Source: TMED8 sp038125725 (GTDB lineage: Bacteria; Pseudomonadota; Alphaproteobacteria; Rhodospirillales; Casp-alpha2). From it: a stretch of DNA of 17,765 nt. How positions within the stretch are numbered: the stretch's first letter is position 1; each line of letters starts with the position of its first letter. The translations under genes and the position numbers were made by a program. The stretch lies in assembly GCA_038125725.1 (NCBI GenBank), contig JAYPEK010000068.1, forward strand, positions 1-17,765, written 5' to 3'. Below the pieces are notes generated by a model, which saw only the letters and a list, made by a program, of their open reading frames with translations, had not been told where the DNA came from and made no database searches. Below are positions 1-8,663 of the stretch, piece after piece.

Positions 1-47
1 GCCTGCCGCCAGCGTTCGTTCTGAGCCAGGATCAAACTCTCAAGTTG
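1..47 (-). rRNA. rrs: 16S ribosomal RNA, 5' end (partial)
   Basis: The reverse complement of positions 21-40 is the universal 16S 27F primer site (AGAGTTTGATCCTGGCTCAG). It is followed by AACGAACGCTGGCGGCAGGC, the usual alphaproteobacterial continuation. The mature 5' end is placed near 47 by alignment with E. coli numbering, where position 8 corresponds to base 40 here. Only the first ~47 nt are present; the gene continues past the left edge. This is the start of an rRNA operon transcribed leftwards. Confidence 0.97.
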
Positions 48-298
48 AATTTCCCGTCCCCGGTCGAAACCGGTTCCAGGAACAACTGGAGCTCCTTTGC
101 ACAAATCATCACTTTAGTTTTGGTAAGTAAAGCTTTGAGATGCACAGTTAGAGCGCCATGTGCCGACCTGCTCTCGTCCCCGCCGAAGCGGTTTCGATTG
201 CTGAAGACGGGCGCCGTCCGCGCATCCCTTCAATACGTATTCAATTGTGAAATAGCGTGCCTGCGGGGTTTTGGCTTGAGGCGTCTGCCCCGCTGCGG
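48..298 (-). other. rRNA operon leader (promoter to 16S)
   Basis: This is the roughly 250-nt transcribed leader between the predicted transcription start (near 298) and mature 16S. It holds no credible gene; the 88-codon reading frame on the plus strand (45-311) is a by-product of structured RNA. On the transcribed strand, GCTCTAAC (near 145-155) vaguely resembles an rrn boxA antitermination element, but the match is poor. A CCGGTTTCGACCGG hairpin near 60-75 lies just 5' of 16S and could be part of the RNase III processing region. The leader role follows from position; the individual elements are weak. Confidence 0.7.
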
Positions 299-304
299 AG
301 GCGG

Positions 305-333
305 TTTATAGGGGGTATGGGTTCCCCTGTCAA
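305..333 (-). promoter_or_regulatory. rRNA operon promoter (sigma70 type)
   Basis: Read on the minus strand, TTGACA (328-333) is followed by a 17-bp spacer and TATAAA (305-310). This is a perfect -35, ideal spacing and a 5/6 match at -10. The discriminator downstream is GC-rich (CCGCCTCC), as in growth-rate and stringently controlled rRNA promoters. Predicted start is about base 298. Its position 250 nt upstream of 16S and the AT-rich block immediately upstream support assignment to the rRNA operon. Confidence 0.9.
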
Positions 334-340
334 ACGCTTT

Positions 341-368
341 ACTGAAATAATTTTATAATATTTTTCAG
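341..368 (-). promoter_or_regulatory. AT-rich UP-like element upstream of the rrn promoter
   Basis: A run of almost pure A/T in an otherwise GC-rich region lies immediately upstream of the rRNA -35 box. It is an imperfect inverted repeat bounded by CTGAAA and TTTCAG. Position and composition fit an UP element contacted by the alpha C-terminal domain of RNA polymerase. A nucleoid-protein site is an alternative. It also lies about 80 bp upstream of the divergent promoter for the M23 peptidase gene. Confidence 0.6.
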
Positions 369-447
369 GCCCTGTGTAGGAGAGGAAATTCCCTGTTAAC
401 TTTTATCCCATACCATTGATTCCGTTGAAGGAATTGGGCGAAATCCC

Positions 448-476
448 TTGACACCGGAGCGCCTTGGGGACATTGT
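448..476 (+). promoter_or_regulatory. Putative sigma70 promoter for the M23 peptidase gene
   Basis: TTGACA (448-453), a 17-bp spacer and CATTGT (471-476). The -35 is perfect; the -10 matches only 3 of 6 bases but keeps the key A2 and T6. The predicted start near 483 lies downstream of the TTG (464) and GTG (479) codons of the open frame, which favours ATG 527 as the real start with a ~44-nt leader. Confidence 0.5.
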
Positions 477-526
477 CCGTGGACCCGGTTTTGCCGCGGT
501 GCGAAAAAAAGTTTGAGAAATTTTCG

Positions 527-1900
527 ATGCTCTTTCGAGGAATCGCCACTCTTGCCGGTCTCGGCGCCACGCTCGCGGTCTGTACGGGCTATGTCGTGAC
601 CTCCGCCGCGTCGCTGGGAACGCCTCCCGGATCGGCATCCATGGGCAACGAGAGCCTGGCGCTGGCGCCGATTTCGCTCGGCAACCCGAGCGCCGTCCCC
701 GGCATCGAAACCACGTCCCCCGACAGCCCGCGCCTCCCCGCCCAGGCGGCGGCGCCGAGCCTGGTGGAACTGACCATCCAGGTGCGCGCCGGCGATACCC
801 TGGCCGGTGTACTGGAGCGCGCCGGCGTCGGCGCGCGCGAGGCCCGCGACGCGATCCGCGCCTTTTCCAAGGTTCACAGCCCGCGCCGCATCCGCACCGG
901 CGATGAGGTCCGCATCGCCTATCGGCCGTTCGAGCAGGATGCCGCCGACCAGGAAGTCCAGCCCGGCACCTTCGTCGGCTTCGGCTATAATGTATCTTAC
1001 GAACGCGAGGTGCAGGTGCGCCACGACGAGGGCGGCTTCGTCAGCCGCGACCGCGACCGGCCCGTCTCCCGTCAGACCGTCCGCTCCGAGGGCGTGATCG
1101 AATCGTCGCTCTATCTCGCCGGCAAGCGCCAGGACCTTCCCGACGGCACCCTGGCGGAATTGATCCGCGCTTTCTCCTTCGATGTCGACTTCCAGCGCGA
1201 CATCCGCACGGACGATTCCTTCCAGGTCATGTACCAGCGCGTCACCGACGAGGACGGCGAGTTGGTAAACGGAGCCGAGATCCTGTTCGCGTCGCTGACG
1301 CTCAGCGGCAAGCGCAAGGCCATCTACCGCTTCAAGGGTGACGACGGCCACACGGAATATTTCGACGACAAGGGCCGCAGCGCCCAGAAGGCGCTGATGC
1401 GCACCCCCATCGACGGCGCGCGCCTGAGTTCCGGTTTCGGAAAACGCCACCATCCGGTGCTCGGCTATACCAAGATGCACCGTGGCGTCGATTTCGCCGC
1501 GCCGCGCGGCACGCCGATCTACGCCGCCGGCAACGGCACCATTGATTATGCCGGGCGCCGGGGCAGCTACGGCAACTACATCCGCATCCGCCACAATGCC
1601 AACTACATGACCGCCTACGCCCACATGAAGGGTCTGGCACGCGGCATGCGCAAGGGCCGCCGCGTCAGCCAAGGCGAGATCATCGGCTACGTCGGCACCA
1701 CCGGGCGCTCCACCGGCCCGCACCTGCACTATGAGATTCTGCGCGGCGGCACGCAGGTCAATCCGCTCCGGGTTCGGATGCCGTCCGGGCGCACGCTCAG
1801 GGGCCAGGAACTCGCCCGCTTCGAGGGCCTGCGCGCGGCGCTCGATGCCCGCTACGCCATGCTGCCGAAATCGCCGGTCAGAACCGCGTCTTCCGAGTGA
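527..1900 (+). CDS. M23 family metallopeptidase (MepM/OapA-like, LysM-like domain)
   Basis: Predicted 457-aa envelope zinc endopeptidase that would cut peptidoglycan cross-links. The N-terminus has a hydrophobic segment (residues ~3-27), a signal anchor or signal peptide. Then come an OapA/LysM-like module (VRAGDTLAGVLERAG, near residues 85-105), a Csd3-like middle region (~185-270) and the C-terminal M23 (LytM) domain (~285-420). Zinc ligands are visible: His318-x3-Asp322 (HRGVD) and the HLH motif at His399/His401, preceded by SGFGKRHHPV. ATG 527 is chosen because it puts the hydrophobic segment at the N-terminus and lies downstream of the predicted promoter; the upstream TTG at 464 would add 21 unlikely residues. 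No clear Shine-Dalgarno is seen. The stop overlaps the next gene, so the two are probably co-translated. The fold assignment is firm; the exact bond cleaved is inferred. Confidence 0.92.
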   Translation: MLFRGIATLAGLGATLAVCTGYVVTSAASLGTPPGSASMGNESLALAPISLGNPSAVPGIETTSPDSPRLPAQAAAPSLVELTIQVRAGDTLAGVLERAGVGAREARDAIRAFSKVHSPRRIRTGDEVRIAYRPFEQDAADQEVQPGTFVGFGYNVSYEREVQVRHDEGGFVSRDRDRPVSRQTVRSEGVIESSLYLAGKRQDLPDGTLAELIRAFSFDVDFQRDIRTDDSFQVMYQRVTDEDGELVNGAEILFASLTLSGKRKAIYRFKGDDGHTEYFDDKGRSAQKALMRTPIDGARLSSGFGKRHHPVLGYTKMHRGVDFAAPRGTPIYAAGNGTIDYAGRRGSYGNYIRIRHNANYMTAYAHMKGLARGMRKGRRVSQGEIIGYVGTTGRSTGPHLHYEILRGGTQVNPLRVRMPSGRTLRGQELARFEGLRAALDARYAMLPKSPVRTASSE

Positions 1901-2694
1901 GCGCCGTCGACCTCGCCGTCGACCTTCATGTCGAGGCCGCCGGCGAGGCCGGCAGCAACGTCATCATCCTGCACGGTCTCTTCGGTCAGGCCCGCAATTG
2001 GGCCGGCATCGCCCGCGCGCTCGGCGCCGAGCACCGGGTGCTGGCCGCCGACCAGCGCAATCACGGCGCCTCGCCCTGGGCCGACGAGATGACCTACGAG
2101 GCCATGGCCGCCGATGCGGCGCGGTTGATCGAGACGCGGGCCACGGCGCCGGTGGCGCTGATCGGTCATTCCATGGGTGGAAAGGCGGCGATGGTGTTGG
2201 CGCTGACGCGGCCCGAACTGATCGACCGCATCGCCGTCCTCGACATCGCGCCGGTGCCCTACGGCCACGACTTCGAGGCGCACCTGGCGGCAATGGCCAA
2301 CATCGACGTCGCCTCGCTTTCGCGCCGCGCCGAGGCGGAGACGGCGCTGCTGGATGCGCTCGGCGACATCAATTTGGCGCGTTTCCTGGTGCGCAACCTG
2401 AAGTCGGACCCCGAACACGGCGGCTTCACATGGTCGGTCAACCTGGACGCGCTGGCCACCCATATGGAAGATATCCTCGACTTCCCGGTGTTCGAGGCCG
2501 ATGCGGCTTACGAAGGCACGGCGCTGTTTCTCGCGGGCGGCGCGTCGGATTACGTGCAGCCCCATCACCAGGCCGAGATCGAACGCCTGTTCCCGGCCGC
2601 CGAGACCGAAGTCGTCGACGGCGCCGGCCATTGGCTGCACGCGGAAAAACCCGACCTCGTTACCGAGCGGCTACGGGCCTTCCTTTCCGAATAA
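1897..2694 (+). CDS. Alpha/beta hydrolase, YbfF-like esterase
   Basis: 265-aa cytoplasmic alpha/beta hydrolase. It shows the oxyanion-loop motif HGLFG (residues 26-30), the nucleophile elbow GHSMGG with Ser92, a candidate acid at Asp218 (ASDYV) and the C-terminal histidine in GAGHWLH (His245). The DQRNHGASPW stretch is characteristic of the YbfF/ABHD11 group, which hydrolyses short acyl esters and acyl-CoA-like thioesters. The natural substrate is not evident. The start is GTG 1897, overlapping the stop of the M23 gene in a GTGA arrangement, so translation is likely coupled. It converges on flaF with a 10-bp gap and no terminator between them. Confidence 0.9.
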   Translation: MSAVDLAVDLHVEAAGEAGSNVIILHGLFGQARNWAGIARALGAEHRVLAADQRNHGASPWADEMTYEAMAADAARLIETRATAPVALIGHSMGGKAAMVLALTRPELIDRIAVLDIAPVPYGHDFEAHLAAMANIDVASLSRRAEAETALLDALGDINLARFLVRNLKSDPEHGGFTWSVNLDALATHMEDILDFPVFEADAAYEGTALFLAGGASDYVQPHHQAEIERLFPAAETEVVDGAGHWLHAEKPDLVTERLRAFLSE

Positions 2695-2704
2695 ACGTGA
2701 AACT

Positions 2705-3076
2705 CTAGTGAGCGGTCTCGGCCAGCAGGCCGCCGGCCATGTTGCGGTTGACGGCGATCAACGCTTCGATGGGGGCGGCGTCGCGGCTGACGCGCATTCT
2801 TAAAACCTGCTGGTCTGCGAACAGGTTGAGGCTCATCAGCCCGGCCTTGAGCCGATCCGGCAGTTGGCAGCCAGGCGCCGTCACCTCCGCCTGCACGGCG
2901 GTCCAGAGTACCCGGTTGAGCGCGACGGTTTCGGCCCGCAGGTTCGAATCGGCTGGATTGCTCAACAGCGCATCTAGCATCCGTGCCGCCTTGGCGAAGG
3001 CGCGCCCCTCGGCGATGCGGCCGTGCACGCTCAGGTCTTCGTTGCGGGCGTAGGTTTTGGCGGCGGCGTGATACAT
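2705..3076 (-). CDS. flaF: Flagellar biosynthesis regulator FlaF
   Basis: 123-aa all-helical protein matching FlaF in length and pattern (MYHAAAKTYARNE at the N-terminus; an LNRVLWTAVQAEV core near residue 55). In alphaproteobacteria such as Caulobacter, FlaF acts with FlbT to control flagellin synthesis and secretion after transcription, FlaF being the positive, flagellin-binding partner. It starts 4 bp after the flagellin stop codon, so the two form an operon, the usual arrangement. No flbT is found in this window. Identification rests on sequence resemblance plus this neighbourhood. Confidence 0.9.
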   Translation of the reverse strand: MYHAAAKTYARNEDLSVHGRIAEGRAFAKAARMLDALLSNPADSNLRAETVALNRVLWTAVQAEVTAPGCQLPDRLKAGLMSLNLFADQQVLRMRVSRDAAPIEALIAVNRNMAGGLLAETAH

Positions 3077-3080
3077 GGCT

Positions 3081-3902
3081 CTACAGCAGGTTGGCGATCA
3101 GTTGGTCGGAACGGGTGGCAATTCGCAGCGCCTCGGTGCCCAGTTGCTCGCGCACGCCGAGCGACACCAGCCGCGCCCCCTCCTCGTTCAGGTCCGCCTG
3201 CACCAGCTTGGCGGCGCCGGCGTCCAGCGTGTTGGCAAGGTCGTCGTTGAAGGTCTCGCGCACGTTCAGCGCCGCGGCGCTGGAGCCCAGGCTGGCGGCG
3301 CTGGAACGCACGCTGGTGATGGCGTTGTCCAGGCTGGCGACGGCGGCGTCGAAATCGGCGTCGGTGGCGAAGCCGTTGTAGCTGCCAGCGGCGGAACCGA
3401 TGCCGAGCGTCGATCCGTCCGAAGCACGGCCCCGGATGGTCAGGTCCGAGCCGCCGCTGCCGTTCAGGTTGACGTCGAGATCGCCGGGATCGGATGAAAT
3501 CAAGTTGGTGCCGCCGTAGCCGGCGTCCTCGGCCAGGGCCGAGAGCTGCGTGCGCAGCGTGTCGAACTGTTCGGCGGCGGCGGCGCGCTGCTCGGCCGTG
3601 CCGCCCTTGGCGGCCAGCGCCAGGCCCTTCAACTGTTGCGACAGGCTTTCGATGGAATCGAGACCGACCAGCGCGCTTTCCACCGCCGACGCCGCCTGGC
3701 CGATATTATCCTTGGCCGACAGCAAATCCCGCACCCGGCTGGAAAGCCCCTGCGCCTGGAAGAAGGCGGACGGCCCGTCGTTGACCGTGCCGACGCGCAG
3801 CACCGTGGCGAGGCGCCGGGTGCTCTCGGCACGCAGGTCCGCCGTGCGCTGCAAGAGCGTAACGGCTTGCCGGGTGGAGGCGCTGACACTGATGTCGGTC
3901 AT
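3081..3902 (-). CDS. Flagellin (compact, alphaproteobacterial type)
   Basis: 273-aa flagellar filament protein. The N-terminal D0/D1 region (residues ~1-140) carries typical flagellin heptads and the AFFQAQGLSSR and IGQAASAVESAL stretches. The C-terminal D1/D0 helices (~190-273) include NVRETFND and end in ATRSDQLIANLL. The variable middle is only ~50-60 Gly/Ser/Asp-rich residues, so the surface domain is nearly absent and the protein is at the short end for flagellins. ATG 3902 is preferred over GTG 3926 because family members start close to this point. No Shine-Dalgarno precedes it, and the best promoter puts the transcript start at the ATG. It is followed by flaF. Confidence 0.92.
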   Translation of the reverse strand: MTDISVSASTRQAVTLLQRTADLRAESTRRLATVLRVGTVNDGPSAFFQAQGLSSRVRDLLSAKDNIGQAASAVESALVGLDSIESLSQQLKGLALAAKGGTAEQRAAAAEQFDTLRTQLSALAEDAGYGGTNLISSDPGDLDVNLNGSGGSDLTIRGRASDGSTLGIGSAAGSYNGFATDADFDAAVASLDNAITSVRSSAASLGSSAAALNVRETFNDDLANTLDAGAAKLVQADLNEEGARLVSLGVREQLGTEALRIATRSDQLIANLL

Positions 3903-3909
3903 GGGCGCT

Positions 3910-3938
3910 ATCGTATGCGCCCGCACCGGAAAAGTCAG
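3910..3938 (-). promoter_or_regulatory. Putative flagellin promoter (leaderless geometry)
   Basis: On the minus strand, CTGACT (3933-3938) is followed by 17 bp and TACGAT (3910-3915), each a 4/6 match to sigma70 consensus. Only seven bases separate the -10 from the ATG, which would put +1 at base 3902 itself. The -35 adjoins the hairpin that ends the clpB transcript. No sigma54 (TGGCAC-N5-TTGC) or convincing sigma28 site was found in the short intergenic region. Transcription from inside clpB is the main alternative. Confidence 0.35.
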
Positions 3939-3966
3939 TGCGCCCCGTCACAGTGACGAGGCGCAC
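3930..3966 (-). terminator. Strong hairpin, probable clpB terminator
   Basis: A near-perfect inverted repeat at 3938-3966 has outer arms GTGCGCC/GGCGCAC, one G-T wobble, and inner arms CGTCA/TGACG around a 3-nt loop. In the clpB direction it is followed by TGACTTTTCC. The plus strand also ends in ACTTTTGGG, so the structure could work in both directions. It begins 17 nt after the clpB stop codon and ends ~36 nt before the flagellin ATG. The T-run is only four bases, so termination may be partial. Confidence 0.65.
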
Positions 3967-3982
3967 ACTTTTGGGATCTGGC

Positions 3983-6574
<2,592 letters not shown>

Positions 6575-6662
6575 TTGAACAACCTTTCACTTTCGACCGG
6601 ACCCCGCGTCCCACCCGGTGGCAACGCAAGACCCTTCGCCGGTTGCGGTTTCTCTGGTACTG

Positions 6663-6690
6663 ATATGGTCCGCCAGTTCGCCGCCGCAAG
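6663..6690 (-). promoter_or_regulatory. Sigma32-like heat-shock promoter for clpB
   Basis: On the minus strand, CTTGCGG (6684-6690) is followed by a 15-bp spacer and CCATAT (6663-6668). This resembles the RpoH consensus (CTTGAAA, about 13-17 bp, CCCCAT-type). The predicted start near 6655 gives an ~80-nt leader before the clpB ATG. Being upstream of a classical heat-shock gene strengthens a moderate motif match. A separate perfect TATAAT (6711-6716, minus) lies further upstream but lacks a good -35. Confidence 0.5.
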
Positions 6691-6738
6691 CGCCCGAAAT
6701 TTCAGCCGGGATTATAGCGCGGGCGCGTTAACAGTGCA

Positions 6739-6766
6739 TTGACTCGTGAGCCCAGGCGCGCATGCT
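6739..6766 (+). promoter_or_regulatory. Putative MOSC gene promoter (leaderless geometry)
   Basis: TTGACT (6739-6744; 5/6), a 16-bp spacer and CATGCT (6761-6766). Seven bases separate the -10 from ATG 6774, so the predicted transcript starts at or beside the start codon. No Shine-Dalgarno sits at usual distance from ATG 6774, consistent with a leaderless message. If ATG 6762 were used instead, this promoter could not drive it. Confidence 0.4.
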
Positions 6767-6773
6767 ACGCGCC

Positions 6774-7550
6774 ATGTCCATTTCAATTGCCAGAATCTAT
6801 CGCCACCCGGTCAAGAGCCTGACCGCCGAACGCCTGGAGCAGGTGACGCTCGCCCCCGGCCAGGCCGTGCCCAACGACCGGCGCTTCGCGCTGTCGCTGG
6901 GTTCGACCCCGATCGAAGGCGCGTCGACCGAGTGGATGCCGAAGAGCAAGTTCGTCGCCCTGGTGCGCACGGAAAAGCTGGCGGCACTGGAAACCCAATT
7001 CGACGACACGACCGAAACGCTCACGATATTGCGCGACGGCAAGCAGGTGTCGCGCGGCAAGCTTACCGACGCCATCGGCCGCATCAGCATCGAGGAATTT
7101 TTCGGCGCCTACCTGGGCGACGAAGCGAAGGGCCGGCCCAAGGTGGTCGAGGCCGAGCAAGGCCACGTGCTCTCCGACGTCCCCGACCCGGTGCTTTCGA
7201 TCCTCAATCTGGCCTCGGTGAAGGACCTGGAACGGGTCACGAAGAAGCCCGTCGATCCGTTTCGTTTCCGCGCCAACCTTTGGTTGGAGGGCTTGGAGCC
7301 CTGGGAGGAGTTCACCTGGGTCGGGCGCGAGATCACCGTCGGCGGCGCCAAGCTTGCGGTCACCGAGCGCATCGGCCGCTGCCCGGCGACGAACGTCAAC
7401 CCGACCACGTCCGAGCGTGACCTAAACATCCCGAAGGCGCTGATGATGGGCTTCCGCCACCAGGACATGGGCGTCTACGCCCAGGTGCAGGAAGGCGGCG
7501 AGATCAAGACCGGCGATGCCGTCGAGGTCGGCCCGCCGGCAATGTTCTGA
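6774..7550 (+). CDS. MOSC domain-containing protein
   Basis: 258-aa protein with an N-terminal MOSC_N beta-barrel (ARIYRHPVKSL at residues ~5-15) and a C-terminal MOSC domain ending the chain. The signature IGRCPATNVNP contains the conserved Cys203. MOSC proteins are the C-terminal module of molybdenum cofactor sulfurases; stand-alone versions such as YcbX and YiiM reduce N-hydroxylated compounds using Moco. No Moco biosynthesis gene or partner is nearby, so the substrate is unknown. ATG 6762 is an alternative start four codons earlier with an AGG five bases upstream; 6774 is chosen because the promoter geometry and homology begin there. A terminator hairpin follows the stop. Confidence 0.9.
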   Translation: MSISIARIYRHPVKSLTAERLEQVTLAPGQAVPNDRRFALSLGSTPIEGASTEWMPKSKFVALVRTEKLAALETQFDDTTETLTILRDGKQVSRGKLTDAIGRISIEEFFGAYLGDEAKGRPKVVEAEQGHVLSDVPDPVLSILNLASVKDLERVTKKPVDPFRFRANLWLEGLEPWEEFTWVGREITVGGAKLAVTERIGRCPATNVNPTTSERDLNIPKALMMGFRHQDMGVYAQVQEGGEIKTGDAVEVGPPAMF

Positions 7551-7582
7551 GCCGCGCCGGCACGGGTATCTCCCCGGCAATT

Positions 7583-7606
7583 CCATTCGCAAGCGAATTG
7601 GTTTTT
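7583..7606 (+). terminator. Intrinsic terminator after the MOSC gene
   Basis: A short stem (ATTCG/CGAAT, loop CAAG, extended by CC/GG with one bulge) is followed directly by five Ts (7602-7606). It lies 32 bp after the MOSC stop and before the next gene, so the MOSC gene is probably a single-gene unit. The stem is short and of moderate GC, so efficiency may be modest. Confidence 0.6.
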
Positions 7607-7631
7607 CAAGCTGGCCGGCCGCCTGTATAAG
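7603..7631 (+). promoter_or_regulatory. Putative MBL gene promoter (leaderless geometry)
   Basis: TTTTCA (7603-7608; 4/6), a 17-bp spacer and TATAAG (7626-7631; 5/6). Six bases separate the -10 from ATG 7638, so +1 falls on the A of the start codon. No purine-rich Shine-Dalgarno exists upstream of this ATG. The -35 uses the T-run of the preceding terminator. Confidence 0.5.
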
Positions 7632-7637
7632 CGATCC

Positions 7638-8663
7638 ATGACCTTCAAACCCGACTATCCGTTCGAGGGCGAGCCGCAACCCGGCGAAACCCGCGAGGTT
7701 GCCAACGGCATCTGGTGGATCCGGATGCCGCTGCCGTTCGCGCTCAACCACATCAACCTGTGGATGCTGGACGACGGCGACGGCTGGACCCTCGTCGATA
7801 CCGGCGTCAAAAGCGACGAGATCAAAGCCTGCTGGGAAACCATCGAGGCCCGCCACTTCACCGGCAAGCCGGTGAAACGTGTCATCGTCACCCATTTCCA
7901 TCCCGACCACGTCGGGCTGGCTGGCTGGCTCTGTGAGCGCTACGGGGTCGAGCTCACCATGTCCTTGGCCGAATGGATTCAGGCGCGGCTCAATGCCGTC
8001 GAGCCCGGCGAATTGAAGGCCGCCGCCATGCATCCCTTCTATGCGCGCATCGGCTTCGACGAGGAACAGTTGGCGCTGCTGCCGGAACGCGGCGGCTACT
8101 TCAAAAAGGTCACCACCATTCCGCCCGACAACTTCAACCGCATGGAGGAAGGCGACGAGATCACCATCGGCGGCCATGCCTGGCGGGTGATCCTGACCGA
8201 GGGACATGCGCTCAAGCACGCCTGCCTTTATTGCGCCGACAAGAACATCCTGATCTCCGGCGATCAGGTTTTGCCGCGCATCACCACCAACGTCAGCGTC
8301 TATCCGCAGGAGCCCGAGGCCAATCCGTTGCACCTGTTCCTGACCAGCATGGAAAAGTTCAAGGACCTGCCCGCCGACACCCTGGTGCTACCGAGCCACG
8401 ACTGGCCGTTCCGCGGCCTGCACGAGCGGCTGGCGCATATGGTCGAACACCACGACGAGCGCCTGGATACGGCGCTGGCGGCCTGCGCCGACGGCGCCAC
8501 GGCCATCGATGTGCTGCACAGCCTGTTTACCCGCAAGCTCGACAATCACCAGATTTTCTTCGCCATCGGCGAAGCCTTGGCGCACCTGCACTACCTGATG
8601 GGCCAGGGCCGCGTTGCGCGCGAGACCGGATCCGATGGGGTTTATCGCTTCCGCGCGATCTAG
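7638..8663 (+). CDS. MBL-fold metallo-hydrolase (LACTB2-like)
   Basis: 341-aa cytoplasmic hydrolase with the metallo-beta-lactamase fold and a complete dinuclear zinc site: THFHPDH (His86, His88, Asp90, His91), His190 in EGHALKH, Asp209 in SGDQ and His254 in LPSHDWP. After ~residue 270 a C-terminal helical/winged-helix extension of the LACTB2-associated type follows, a domain layout seen in thioesterase and nuclease-like relatives rather than antibiotic-degrading lactamases. The substrate cannot be told from sequence. Its 3' end overlaps the next gene by 29 bp, so they are probably co-transcribed. No signal peptide. Confidence 0.9.
   Translation: MTFKPDYPFEGEPQPGETREVANGIWWIRMPLPFALNHINLWMLDDGDGWTLVDTGVKSDEIKACWETIEARHFTGKPVKRVIVTHFHPDHVGLAGWLCERYGVELTMSLAEWIQARLNAVEPGELKAAAMHPFYARIGFDEEQLALLPERGGYFKKVTTIPPDNFNRMEEGDEITIGGHAWRVILTEGHALKHACLYCADKNILISGDQVLPRITTNVSVYPQEPEANPLHLFLTSMEKFKDLPADTLVLPSHDWPFRGLHERLAHMVEHHDERLDTALAACADGATAIDVLHSLFTRKLDNHQIFFAIGEALAHLHYLMGQGRVARETGSDGVYRFRAI

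Noticed and set aside
230..245. Palindrome AATACGTATT with a direct ATTGAA repeat in the rRNA leader
   Set aside because: Short, and no functional element of this form is known to me in rRNA leaders; it may be chance in a locally AT-rich stretch.
464..526. Upstream TTG extension of the M23 peptidase
   Set aside because: It would precede the predicted transcription start and push the hydrophobic signal segment 21 residues inward.
365..1729. 454-codon minus-strand frame opposite the M23 peptidase gene
   Set aside because: Low-complexity Ala/Gly/Val/Arg-rich translation with no motif; it is a shadow of the zinc peptidase, and its 3' end would cover the divergent promoter region.
1731..2708. 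Arg-rich 325-codon plus-strand frame across the YbfF-like gene
   Set aside because: An alternative frame of a gene with an intact catalytic triad and family motifs; no recognisable domain of its own.
3903..3926. GTG start eight codons upstream for flagellin
   Set aside because: It covers the putative -10 region and gives an extension not expected at a flagellin N-terminus.
6711..6716. Perfect TATAAT on the minus strand as a main clpB promoter
   Set aside because: No acceptable -35 at 16-18 bp and no extended -10; the sigma32-like site nearer to clpB is a better candidate.
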